Shown here: positions 26,530 to 34,853 of the stretch, piece after piece
How positions within the stretch are numbered: position 1 is the first letter of the stretch
How the letters are laid out: each line of letters begins with the position of its first letter
Source of the DNA: JBCCGL01 sp039029275
GTDB taxonomy: Bacteria > Pseudomonadota > Gammaproteobacteria > JBCCGL01
DNA: 64,000 nucleotides
Assembly (NCBI GenBank): GCA_039029275.1
Contig: JBCCGL010000006.1
Coordinates: forward strand, 62,001-126,000
Direction: 5' to 3'
Translations under genes and position numbers: made by a program
The notes under the pieces: model-generated
What the model was told of the DNA's origin: nothing
Seen by the model: the letters and a program-made list of their open reading frames with translations, nothing else
Databases searched by the model: none

Positions 26530-26818
26530 TTTTATCACCTCTGTCACTATCAATTACGCCAGCGTTAAACGTTGGCAAGTACATGTCAGCAAGTGGGCAT
26601 TTATTCCATGATCCGTTGTTTTCAGCGCGGCACTTCATTTAGCCCGAATGGAAGGCTACTCCTACGGCAAAATATATGTGTGAACATTTGTGACATATCC
26701 AAAGCCACCACTCGCACGCTGTATGAGTAGCTTTATTATGCTATCTACCGCATTTGGCTGCTAAGCTGCAGATGCAGCGATCCAGCGTGCTCTAACAAAA
26801 AGTTGAGGAGAGTTTGGG

Positions 26819-27511
26819 GTGAGAGTCATATACCTTGAGGATGATCCAGCGCAAATGGAGATGGTGTCAATGTGGCTGGAGGAATCAGGCCATAGCTGTA
26901 AACACTTTACGGAAGGGAAGAGTTTTCTAAACGAAATACAACGAGAAACATACGACATCGCAATTCTGGACTGGGAGTTGCCAGACATGTGCGGTGACAC
27001 AATACTACAGACTTTGCGTGATACGCTAAATATCGATATCCCGGTCGTCTGCACTACGGTACGAGATCAAGAAGCGAATATAGTGGAAGCGCTGACATTG
27101 GGTGCAGACGACTATATGACAAAACCGATTGGCCGTGATGAATTATTGGCTCGAGTCGATGCCATCACACGACGCCTGACTCGAAGCAACCAAAAGCAGA
27201 TGATCCATGAGTATCCGCCTTATCGATTCGATGTTGAGGCGCGGAAACTTACAGACAACGGAGTTAACATACCGATGACAGAGAAAGAGTTTATGTTAGC
27301 GCGATTGCTATTCCAAAATGTCGGTCGAATGCTCTCCCGTGCATTTGTTCTTGAGACTGTTTGGGGTACGAGAGGTGATCTTGACACACGAACAGTAGAC
27401 ACTCATGTATCACGGGTGAGGCGAAAGCTGCAGCTCTCACCAGAAAAAGGATGGCGACTGAAGCCAGTTTACAAATTCGGCTACCGGCTTGAGAAAATCT
27501 CGCCCACTTAA
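26819..27511 (+). CDS. OmpR/PhoB-type response regulator
   Basis: A 230-residue DNA-binding response regulator. The receiver domain (1-115) has the acidic pair EDD near residue 6, the phospho-acceptor D in ILDWELPD (about 52) and K in MTKPIGRDE (about 101). The winged-helix domain (about 130-228) has the family-typical LTDNGVNIPMTEKEFMLARLL and RTVDTHVSRVRRKL recognition helix. GTG start with TGAGGAG upstream. It opens an operon with the LysM-FecR protein and the CHASE2 kinase, its probable phosphate donor. Confidence 0.92.
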   Translation: MRVIYLEDDPAQMEMVSMWLEESGHSCKHFTEGKSFLNEIQRETYDIAILDWELPDMCGDTILQTLRDTLNIDIPVVCTTVRDQEANIVEALTLGADDYMTKPIGRDELLARVDAITRRLTRSNQKQMIHEYPPYRFDVEARKLTDNGVNIPMTEKEFMLARLLFQNVGRMLSRAFVLETVWGTRGDLDTRTVDTHVSRVRRKLQLSPEKGWRLKPVYKFGYRLEKISPT

Positions 27512-27555
27512 CGATGGTTGTGTGTAGTAAATTGGAAAATTCGTACATCATTAAA

Positions 27556-29232
27556 ATGAAAGATCGCGTCCAAGTCTTAGCTTTAAGTATTCTCACTTGG
27601 GCCGCGTGCGCTTATGTAGACCCCATCAGCGCCGAGGAATGGAGCTACAGCGTCCGGCCTGGCGATAACTTATGGGAGATAACTGAAAAATTTTTGATTG
27701 ACCAATCATTCCGGGAAAAGTTGGCTGAACACAACGATATCGCTGTTTCAGACCACATTGAGCCAGGCACATTGCTCCGCGTCCCTTTGGACTGGTTACG
27801 AATACAACCTGCGAGTGCGACGCTGGTTCTTGCGCAAGGTTCTGTTTGGGCTAAACTAGCGTCGGATGGCTCCACCAAATCCGCGGACTTATCTGGGCTC
27901 ACGCTACGTGTAAAGGATTCAGTAACGACTGGAGAAAATGGGCTGGCAATAATTGAGTTGGCGGACAAAAGTCGTATTACCGTTTTCCCTAACTCATCAA
28001 TAACTCTGGATTCACTTTCATCTTACGATGATACCGGCATGATCGACACTAGCTTTCGGCTACGTGGTGGTCACATAGAGAGTCAAATAAACCCAAAAAG
28101 AGAGCCCAATACCCGCTTCAGAGTTTTGACTCCACCCGCTATCGCCGGCGTTAAGGGTACAAAATTTGACATGAGTTACCAGGCAAAGTCCGACACTACA
28201 CTTGCGGAAGTTCGAACCGGATCTATAGGTGTTAGCGCAGAGGGCCAGGAAATTGTGGTTAACGAAGGGTTTGGCTCTGTAACAAAGAAAGGTCAGCCGC
28301 CAGGCACGCCATCAAAATTGTTGCCTAAAACTGATTTGTCCGCGCTACCAAAAGTCGTCAGTGAACTTGGGGTTGAATTTGGCTGGCCAACGTTGATAGA
28401 CGCAGCATCTTACCGTGTGCACGTGTTTGACGCGGATACAAACGCAATCATCCACTCGCTAGAAACACAAACCCCCGCAATCCAATTTGATCGTTTGCGA
28501 GCAGGTGAGTACACACTAAGAGTACAGGCTGTCGATCAGCTTAATCTTCGAGGGTCAGCCTCAGAGCACAATTTCAAAGTTGCTGAATTACCGGCGACTC
28601 CGATACTGCGGTCCCCTGAAGACAACAGTTTACAACTGGGTGAGAACCTCTCGTTTGACTGGGAAAAAACCAACCTCGGTGGCACCTATATATATCAAAT
28701 ATCTGCCGATAGAAACTTTTCAAGTGTCATTCATAGCGAAGAGAGAAAAAATTCTGATTCACTTGTCTTGCCGATTAGTCTGGATCCCGACACGTACTAT
28801 TGGCGTGTCGCAGCGCGAGATGAATACTCGATAAGCAGCGACTGGAGCGAAGTGCTATCGTTCACTGTCGTCATCCAACCTGTAAAAGCATCCATATTAC
28901 AAACATTGGTTAGTGGCAACAATATTGAAGTTTCATGGAAGCCAATCAATGGTGCAATAAACTACGAACTACAGGTATCAGAAAATGAAAAATTTGATCC
29001 GGCAATCGAAACGATTGCGACTACTCAAACCACGATGAAACTCACCCTCGAAGACCGAGATCAAGCCTACTTGAGACTGCGAGCACGAGGCGAACTTAAT
29101 TCAATCGGGGAATACAGCGACGTAGTGATTGCCAAAACAGAAACAAACGTTGGCGTTTACATCCTGTTGTTGTTTTTGTTTTCTGTTTTCGCCGCAATTC
29201 TAACCCTAACGAGCAGACGCTATCGCAAATAG
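27556..29232 (+). CDS. Exported LysM-FecR protein with fibronectin-like repeats
   Basis: About 558 residues. A signal peptide (about 1-25) precedes a LysM-like peptidoglycan-binding unit (YSVRPGDNLWEITEKFL), a FecR domain (about 85-210, including AIAGVKGTKFDMSYQAKS) and three fibronectin III-like strands ending in a C-terminal membrane helix (about 535-555). FecR domains usually sense and relay a periplasmic signal to an inner-membrane partner. The ATG at 27556 gives a clean signal peptide; the ATG at 27514 is also open. It lies between a response regulator and a CHASE2 kinase and is a likely periplasmic sensor for that pair. Confidence 0.87.
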   Translation: MKDRVQVLALSILTWAACAYVDPISAEEWSYSVRPGDNLWEITEKFLIDQSFREKLAEHNDIAVSDHIEPGTLLRVPLDWLRIQPASATLVLAQGSVWAKLASDGSTKSADLSGLTLRVKDSVTTGENGLAIIELADKSRITVFPNSSITLDSLSSYDDTGMIDTSFRLRGGHIESQINPKREPNTRFRVLTPPAIAGVKGTKFDMSYQAKSDTTLAEVRTGSIGVSAEGQEIVVNEGFGSVTKKGQPPGTPSKLLPKTDLSALPKVVSELGVEFGWPTLIDAASYRVHVFDADTNAIIHSLETQTPAIQFDRLRAGEYTLRVQAVDQLNLRGSASEHNFKVAELPATPILRSPEDNSLQLGENLSFDWEKTNLGGTYIYQISADRNFSSVIHSEERKNSDSLVLPISLDPDTYYWRVAARDEYSISSDWSEVLSFTVVIQPVKASILQTLVSGNNIEVSWKPINGAINYELQVSENEKFDPAIETIATTQTTMKLTLEDRDQAYLRLRARGELNSIGEYSDVVIAKTETNVGVYILLLFLFSVFAAILTLTSRRYRK

Positions 29233-29236
29233 ATTC

Positions 29237-31840
29237 ATGCAGTTTTTGCGGCGCTTTCGTTATCACCTGTTAACGATCTGTTTTGTTTGCGCTGGGTTGT
29301 TGTTAACCCAATCCGACATGCTGCAGAAGTTAAACAATGTCAGTTATGACATGCTCCTCAGGTTACTACCCATCGACGTTAGCGACGATGTGATTGTCGT
29401 TGCAATAGACGACGCTAGTATCGACAAACTTGGTCCATGGCCGTGGCCTCGTAATGTACACGCTCGGTTTCTCGATTCGCTGTCGCGATTCAACCCGCGA
29501 GCAATCGGTTTTGATGTCTTCTTTTCAGAACCTGACAAATCAAACACAGAGTACGACACAGATTTTGGTAATGCGATACGGCGCAACGGCCGAGTGATTC
29601 TTCCAATCTATGCTGAGCAACTTAGGCTTGGCGGCCAATTACGAGAAAGGTTTCCGATACCTGAGATTGGACGCTATGCTCAAAATTTTGGTCATATACA
29701 TATCGAGATTGACGAAGACGGCGTATCACGTGAGGTCTTTTTGCGAGCAGGATTGGGTCAACCAATCTGGCAGTCACTGCCACTGGCAGTACTCAGTTCT
29801 CGTGCAATTACATTACCCATTGATACTCCCAATACTGATTCTTCACGCTCAACAGACGCCGACACAAAAGCACGCATATGGGTTCAATCACAACCCATTA
29901 GAATTCCCTTTGCAGGACCGCCAGGTTCGTTCAAGCAAGTTTCTTATGTGGATGTATTAGAGGGTCGAATTGAGCCGGATCAAATTAAGAACGCGTTTCT
30001 ATTGGTGGGTATAACGGCATCTGGTGAAGGGGATCGTTTCCCAACACCGTTTACCCAAGATAGCCAGTTGATGCCTGGCGTCGAGATTTTTGCCAACGTT
30101 ATCTCCGGGCTAATCAACAAGTTTATCATTCGTGACGCAAGCACATTGCTTAACCAATTCGCCGCCGTTTTACCGATACTTGCATTCATGCTTCTGTTTC
30201 AACGTCTTATGCCATTGCCAACCTTGGTTTTGGCGATTTCAGTTATCGGAAGCTGTTTCTTGATGAGCTATCTGATTTTGGCTTTCTGGGGAACATGGAA
30301 CAGCCCAATCCCGGGTGCGCTAATCATATGCGCTGCCTATCCGATTGTAAGTTGGCTACGACTTGAAGAGACTGTTCGCTATCTCAGAGAAGAAATCGAT
30401 TCCGCCAGTTTAATACGCGAGGATGTTTACCATAAGCATTCACCGTCTATCGAGGTTTCTCTAGATTTTCTGAAAATTCTTTTTTCACTCCACAGCTGGG
30501 ACATCATTGACAGGAATTCAGCAATCGCTAACGGTTTGTCTCAAGATTCTTCAAACGATGAAATTCAAAAAATCGATCGGCATGTTCCATATGCGCGACA
30601 AAGCGTTTCAATTGAGTTGACGGGAAATCGTGCCGTAAGACTGAATTTAAACAAAGATAAGTTCTTCAGTGATCGGGAACTCAAACTCGCAAAAAAAATC
30701 CTGCGGCAAGAAGACCTAGCTCACCTAACAAATTCACCGAAGGGCACTGAAGTTGTTCAGCGACAGATCCACAAATTGCGGGACTTGTCGCAAGAATTAC
30801 AGTCTCTTCGAAAGGTTAACGAAAATAGCCTCGCAGATATGGCAGATGGTGTCGTTGTTTTAGGTGAGCAAGGCAACGTAATTCTTATAAACAAGCGTGC
30901 TAGAGAATTAACTGGTAAGTCTGCAAATGAAGACGTCGTCAATCTGCACGCATTCAACCTGTTTAATTGCATGGAGCTTCTCGACAGCACAAATTGGGAA
31001 ACCGTTCTGCGGGATGCCTATCTTCATCAAAACAATATCTCTGTCACTGCGCGTATTGAACAATCCCAACATGTATTAATCCAGATAACCTACGTTGGTG
31101 ACATTGACACTTCGCCTAACCATGTTGTCGTTACGCTGTCCGATATTAGCGAACTGCGTGAAGCAGAAAAAAAACGCGGAGAAATGCTTTCTTTTCTATC
31201 GCATGATCTGCGTTCACCACTGGTATCTGTATTAGCGCTAATTGAGGTTGCGGAGCGAGACTCAGTCAATGCAAATGGTGAAAATCATTTAAAAAGAATT
31301 AAGAACTACACGAAATCGGCACTTAATCTTTCTGAGCAGTTTGTGGAGTTGATTCGTGCTGAAATTGTCCAACCGGACAGCATCATCGAACTCGACCTGG
31401 CTGAAATCGCTACGAATGCGGTTGAACACATCTGGACACGCGCACATCAAAAACAAATCAAATTGAAACAAATGGGTGAAATGGATGGTTGCTACATTCA
31501 CATTGATCCAGATTTAATAGAACGAGCCTTGGTCAACCTATTGGACAACGCGGTCAAGTACAGTGAGTCAGGCACTGAAGTCACGCTAATGATTAACTCG
31601 AATGACAAAGGCTACACGTGCACGGTGTCTGATCACGGCTGTGGAATTCCACAGGAGGCACTCCCGAAACTTTTTGATATTTATCATCGCGTGTCGAACG
31701 CATCTCGTGACAATGTCAAAGGTTCTGGCTTAGGCCTCGCTTTCGTTAAAGCTGTGGCCAGTCGTCATAACGGAGCAATATTCGTTAAAAGTGAACTCGG
31801 AGTGGGTACTGAATTCGAGTTATTCCTGCCACGCAACTAA
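29237..31840 (+). CDS. CHASE2-domain sensor histidine kinase
   Basis: An 867-residue kinase. An N-terminal helix (about 10-28) is followed by a periplasmic CHASE2 domain (about 30-285, with IDDASIDKLGPWPWPR), three membrane helices (about 300-375), a PAS-like domain (about 530-640), HisKA with SFLSHDLRSPLVS (His about 655) and a HATPase with NLLDNAVKYS and GSGLGLAFVK boxes. It starts 4 bases after the FecR gene. The three genes form one sensing unit: FecR/LysM protein in the periplasm, this kinase in the membrane, and the OmpR-type regulator in the cytosol. Confidence 0.93.
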   Translation: MQFLRRFRYHLLTICFVCAGLLLTQSDMLQKLNNVSYDMLLRLLPIDVSDDVIVVAIDDASIDKLGPWPWPRNVHARFLDSLSRFNPRAIGFDVFFSEPDKSNTEYDTDFGNAIRRNGRVILPIYAEQLRLGGQLRERFPIPEIGRYAQNFGHIHIEIDEDGVSREVFLRAGLGQPIWQSLPLAVLSSRAITLPIDTPNTDSSRSTDADTKARIWVQSQPIRIPFAGPPGSFKQVSYVDVLEGRIEPDQIKNAFLLVGITASGEGDRFPTPFTQDSQLMPGVEIFANVISGLINKFIIRDASTLLNQFAAVLPILAFMLLFQRLMPLPTLVLAISVIGSCFLMSYLILAFWGTWNSPIPGALIICAAYPIVSWLRLEETVRYLREEIDSASLIREDVYHKHSPSIEVSLDFLKILFSLHSWDIIDRNSAIANGLSQDSSNDEIQKIDRHVPYARQSVSIELTGNRAVRLNLNKDKFFSDRELKLAKKILRQEDLAHLTNSPKGTEVVQRQIHKLRDLSQELQSLRKVNENSLADMADGVVVLGEQGNVILINKRARELTGKSANEDVVNLHAFNLFNCMELLDSTNWETVLRDAYLHQNNISVTARIEQSQHVLIQITYVGDIDTSPNHVVVTLSDISELREAEKKRGEMLSFLSHDLRSPLVSVLALIEVAERDSVNANGENHLKRIKNYTKSALNLSEQFVELIRAEIVQPDSIIELDLAEIATNAVEHIWTRAHQKQIKLKQMGEMDGCYIHIDPDLIERALVNLLDNAVKYSESGTEVTLMINSNDKGYTCTVSDHGCGIPQEALPKLFDIYHRVSNASRDNVKGSGLGLAFVKAVASRHNGAIFVKSELGVGTEFELFLPRN

Positions 31841-31841
31841 A

Positions 31842-32861
31842 TCAACTCTCTTGTTTTGCAGTATTCAACTGATCAATCGAATTAGCGAATTTTTCTGCTG
31901 TGCCATTGACCATTTCTCGACGGGCGATGTAAATACTGCTGCTGACCAGAATCACTATGCCGATAAACGTGTTGACAGACGGTACTTCAGACCAAATAAA
32001 GAAACCAAACACCACTGCCCAAATTATGTACGTGTATTCAAACGGCGAAAGCAGACTGGCCGGTGCAAGACAGTAGCTTTTGGTTAACAGGTACATCCCC
32101 AGCGACCATATCCCGCCGATCAACACCATTAGACCGAGATCAAAAAGAGACGGTATCGCCCAATCGCGAAGTAAAAACTGCAGTGACGGGTGCGATGACT
32201 CAGCAGTGACGCCCACGCCAATGACAATACTCAAAACTGCCGCACCGACGACAAACATAATCATCGAGTACATCGAAATAGTTACCGGCTCATCGTGCGG
32301 GCTCAAAAAGCGCGTCAGAATAGTCGAGCCTGCGTATGTGATCGCAGCGGCAAAAGCGAACAGCACGGCGATGTTACCGCTCAGACTCTCGGGTCCTACC
32401 ACGATCAATACGCCGACAAACCCTACAATCACGGCCGACCACCGCCGCACACCGACTTGTTCGCGCAGCAGAATCGCCGAGAAAATAGTGACAAAAATCG
32501 GCATCGTAAACACGATCGCGACAAGCTCTGCCAGTGGTAACGACGCCATCGCCATGTAGTAGCCGAGATAGGAAAAAAACCCGAGTAGTCCGCGCGCAAA
32601 AGCAAGGTTGGGCCGCTTTGATCGCGACAAACGGATACCCCGACGCACGCCCAGGACCACAAATAACAAGGCAAGGCCGATAACGCAGCGCACGTACACA
32701 ATCTGCAGGACCGAGTAATCGCCGCTAAACGATTTCATCACGATATCCTGAACCGAGAACAGAAACAGCGCGAATACGAGAATAGCGATTCCCGTGAGCG
32801 GACGTTCTTCGGCCTGCACGTGTTGGTCCTCCTGAATAGTTCTAAGCCTTTTTGCGCGCAA
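31842..32861 (-). CDS. DMT/EamA family transporter
   Basis: A 339-residue permease with ten predicted helices in two EamA repeats. The LFSVQDIVMKSFSGDYS opening, the YYMAMASLPLAELVAIVFTMP stretch region and the GFVGVLIVVGPESL motif mirror the paralogue at 7227-8144. The C-terminal 20 residues are charged and cytosolic. It converges with the CHASE2 kinase, 1 base apart, and diverges from a LysR regulator that probably controls it. Substrate unknown. Confidence 0.9.
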   Translation of the reverse strand: MRAKRLRTIQEDQHVQAEERPLTGIAILVFALFLFSVQDIVMKSFSGDYSVLQIVYVRCVIGLALLFVVLGVRRGIRLSRSKRPNLAFARGLLGFFSYLGYYMAMASLPLAELVAIVFTMPIFVTIFSAILLREQVGVRRWSAVIVGFVGVLIVVGPESLSGNIAVLFAFAAAITYAGSTILTRFLSPHDEPVTISMYSMIMFVVGAAVLSIVIGVGVTAESSHPSLQFLLRDWAIPSLFDLGLMVLIGGIWSLGMYLLTKSYCLAPASLLSPFEYTYIIWAVVFGFFIWSEVPSVNTFIGIVILVSSSIYIARREMVNGTAEKFANSIDQLNTAKQES

Positions 32862-32987
32862 CGCGGAAACACGCTGTGCACTTCAATGGGCTGATGGCGC
32901 TGTTTTATTCAGTTTGGTGTTGAAGTATGTATTTGAAAAGCGACTTTTTATGATTAAATATATCGAAGTTCTCGATAGTCGCGTCGT

Positions 32988-33848
32988 ATGAAAATTGAGC
33001 ACATCCGCACTTTTCTCGAAATCGCCTCCTGCGGCAACTTCAACCGCGCCGCGGAAAATCTCAACGTCACCCAGTCGACCATCAGCGCGCGCGTCAAGAC
33101 AATGGAAGACAGCTTTGGTCAACAGCTGTTTGCGCGCGGCCACGCCGGTGTCGAGCTGACTTCGGCGGGGCAGAATTTTCGTCACTACGCGCTTGGAATC
33201 CAGCGACTTTGGCAGCAGGCGCATCAAGGGATCAGCCTGCCCGACGGCTTTCGCACCGTCATCGGCCTGGGTTCGCAGGTCAGCCTTTGGGAGCGACTGG
33301 TCCTGCGCTGGATTCCGTGGATGCGCGATCAGGCACCGGACGTCGCACTGCGGGTCGAGGCCGACTACTCACTCAGCCTGATGCGTCAGTTAACCGACGG
33401 CATGCTCGATATCGGCATCATGTACCAGCCTCGCCGTACGCCGGGCTTACAGATCGAAGCCCTGTTCGAAGAAACCCTGGTCCTGGTCGATACACAAACG
33501 CGCGAAGTAGCCGACGGCTGGGTCGAACGCTACGTCTTCGTTGACTGGGGTGATACCTTTCGTGCGGCGCACAGCGAGCATTTCCCGAAGCTCGAAACCT
33601 CGGCGGTTTCGGTCGGCCTTGGCGGGCTCGGTCTCGAGTACATTCTGCAAAACGGTGGTTCGGGCTACTTTCCGCTGCGTGTTGTCGAACCGCTGATCGC
33701 TACGGGCCGCTTGCACCGTGTGGCCGACGCACCGGAGATGAAACGCCCCGCGTACATGGTGTCGACAACGTCTCCCAAAGACGAAACCGCACTGGAGACC
33801 GCGCTGAATGGAATGCGCGGTGTTGCCAGCAATACATATCATGAGTAA
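32988..33848 (+). CDS. LysR-type transcriptional regulator
   Basis: A 286-residue LysR protein. The N-terminal winged helix-turn-helix reads FLEIASCGNFNRAAENLNVT then QSTISARVKTME (about residues 9-42). The effector-binding domain follows (about 88-280). It diverges from the DMT gene with a 126-base intergenic gap, the standard LysR arrangement, so regulation of that transporter is likely. Its 3' end overlaps the next gene by 8 bases, so regulator and oxygenase-like protein are co-translated. Confidence 0.92.
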   Translation: MKIEHIRTFLEIASCGNFNRAAENLNVTQSTISARVKTMEDSFGQQLFARGHAGVELTSAGQNFRHYALGIQRLWQQAHQGISLPDGFRTVIGLGSQVSLWERLVLRWIPWMRDQAPDVALRVEADYSLSLMRQLTDGMLDIGIMYQPRRTPGLQIEALFEETLVLVDTQTREVADGWVERYVFVDWGDTFRAAHSEHFPKLETSAVSVGLGGLGLEYILQNGGSGYFPLRVVEPLIATGRLHRVADAPEMKRPAYMVSTTSPKDETALETALNGMRGVASNTYHE

Positions 33849-34677
33849 TTACGAATCTCTCACGCCACCCGACGATTCGTTTGCCACCAGGAAAATGCGG
33901 CTGCTGCGGGACAGCTGGTGCACCTTCGACGTCGATGAAAAACTCAGCAATTGGGTGACGCACGCGCTGCCCGCCGCGCGCGAAACACTGAACGATCCCA
34001 GACAAGCGCAGTGGTTGCGCTATCAGGGCACCTGGTTTGCCGGCGTTAACGCTTTGCCCAATGACGCCAACGGACGCCTGCCGGGCGGTCCGCCACTGGC
34101 CGGCAAGGTGATCGACTTTGTCCACGAGGTACTCGAGCTTCGCGATTTCGTATGGGACCGCGCACAGGTATCAATCTGTTATCCCGGGTATCCGCAGCCC
34201 ATGCAGGGGCAATCGGCTCCGCTGCATCGGTTTCGGCGCGACCGCGACGCGGCACACGTCGACGGCCTGCTTCCGGAAGGCCCCGATCGTCGTCGCCACC
34301 TGCGTGAACACCATGCGTTTATTCTCGGAATTCCGATGGTTCCATTTTCAGCCGACGCGTCCCCCTTTGTTGTGTGGGAAGGCTCGCATCATGTTATTCG
34401 TGATGCTCTTCGAGCACGTTTGCACGGTATTGATCCTTCGCAGTGGGGTGAGCAAGACATCACGGACGCCTATCAGGGTGCGCGTCGCGAGGTGTTTGAG
34501 CGCTGCCGTCGGGTAGAGATTCACGTCAACCCCGGGCAGGCGTTTCTCGCTCACCGATTGAGTGTTCACGGAATGGCCCCATGGGATGAAAACGCGATTG
34601 CCACCGATGATGGACGTATGATCGCGTATTTTCGCCCGGAATTTGTCGATGTCGCGCCCTGGCTGGAGTGGGACTAA
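33841..34677 (+). CDS. Putative Fe(II)/2-oxoglutarate oxygenase (phytanoyl-CoA-dioxygenase-like)
   Basis: About 278 residues. H139-x-D141 in DAAHVDGLLPEG, a distal AHRLSVHG pair (H238/H243) and a late basic residue outline a phytanoyl-CoA-dioxygenase-type iron site. A VVWEGSHHV strand precedes it, as in that family. The ATG at 33841 is chosen, overlapping the LysR stop by 8 bases; an earlier frame start at 33808 is inside the LysR gene. Could be a small-molecule hydroxylase acting on the substrate of the neighbouring DMT transporter. Family call is by motif only. Confidence 0.65.
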   Translation: MSNYESLTPPDDSFATRKMRLLRDSWCTFDVDEKLSNWVTHALPAARETLNDPRQAQWLRYQGTWFAGVNALPNDANGRLPGGPPLAGKVIDFVHEVLELRDFVWDRAQVSICYPGYPQPMQGQSAPLHRFRRDRDAAHVDGLLPEGPDRRRHLREHHAFILGIPMVPFSADASPFVVWEGSHHVIRDALRARLHGIDPSQWGEQDITDAYQGARREVFERCRRVEIHVNPGQAFLAHRLSVHGMAPWDENAIATDDGRMIAYFRPEFVDVAPWLEWD

Positions 34678-34853
34678 ACGCTTAATAAGACCAAAGAATT
34701 GTTCAACGCAGGCCGATAAGGTGTTAACAAATGCACGATTTAACGATCAAATTGCAGGCATGTGACATCACTCCGGAAAATTGATCAAAGAAGTGGTATT
34801 TCGACGCCTTGCGTCACGTAAGAACGCACTCAGTGAAGAAAGATTGGCCTCAC

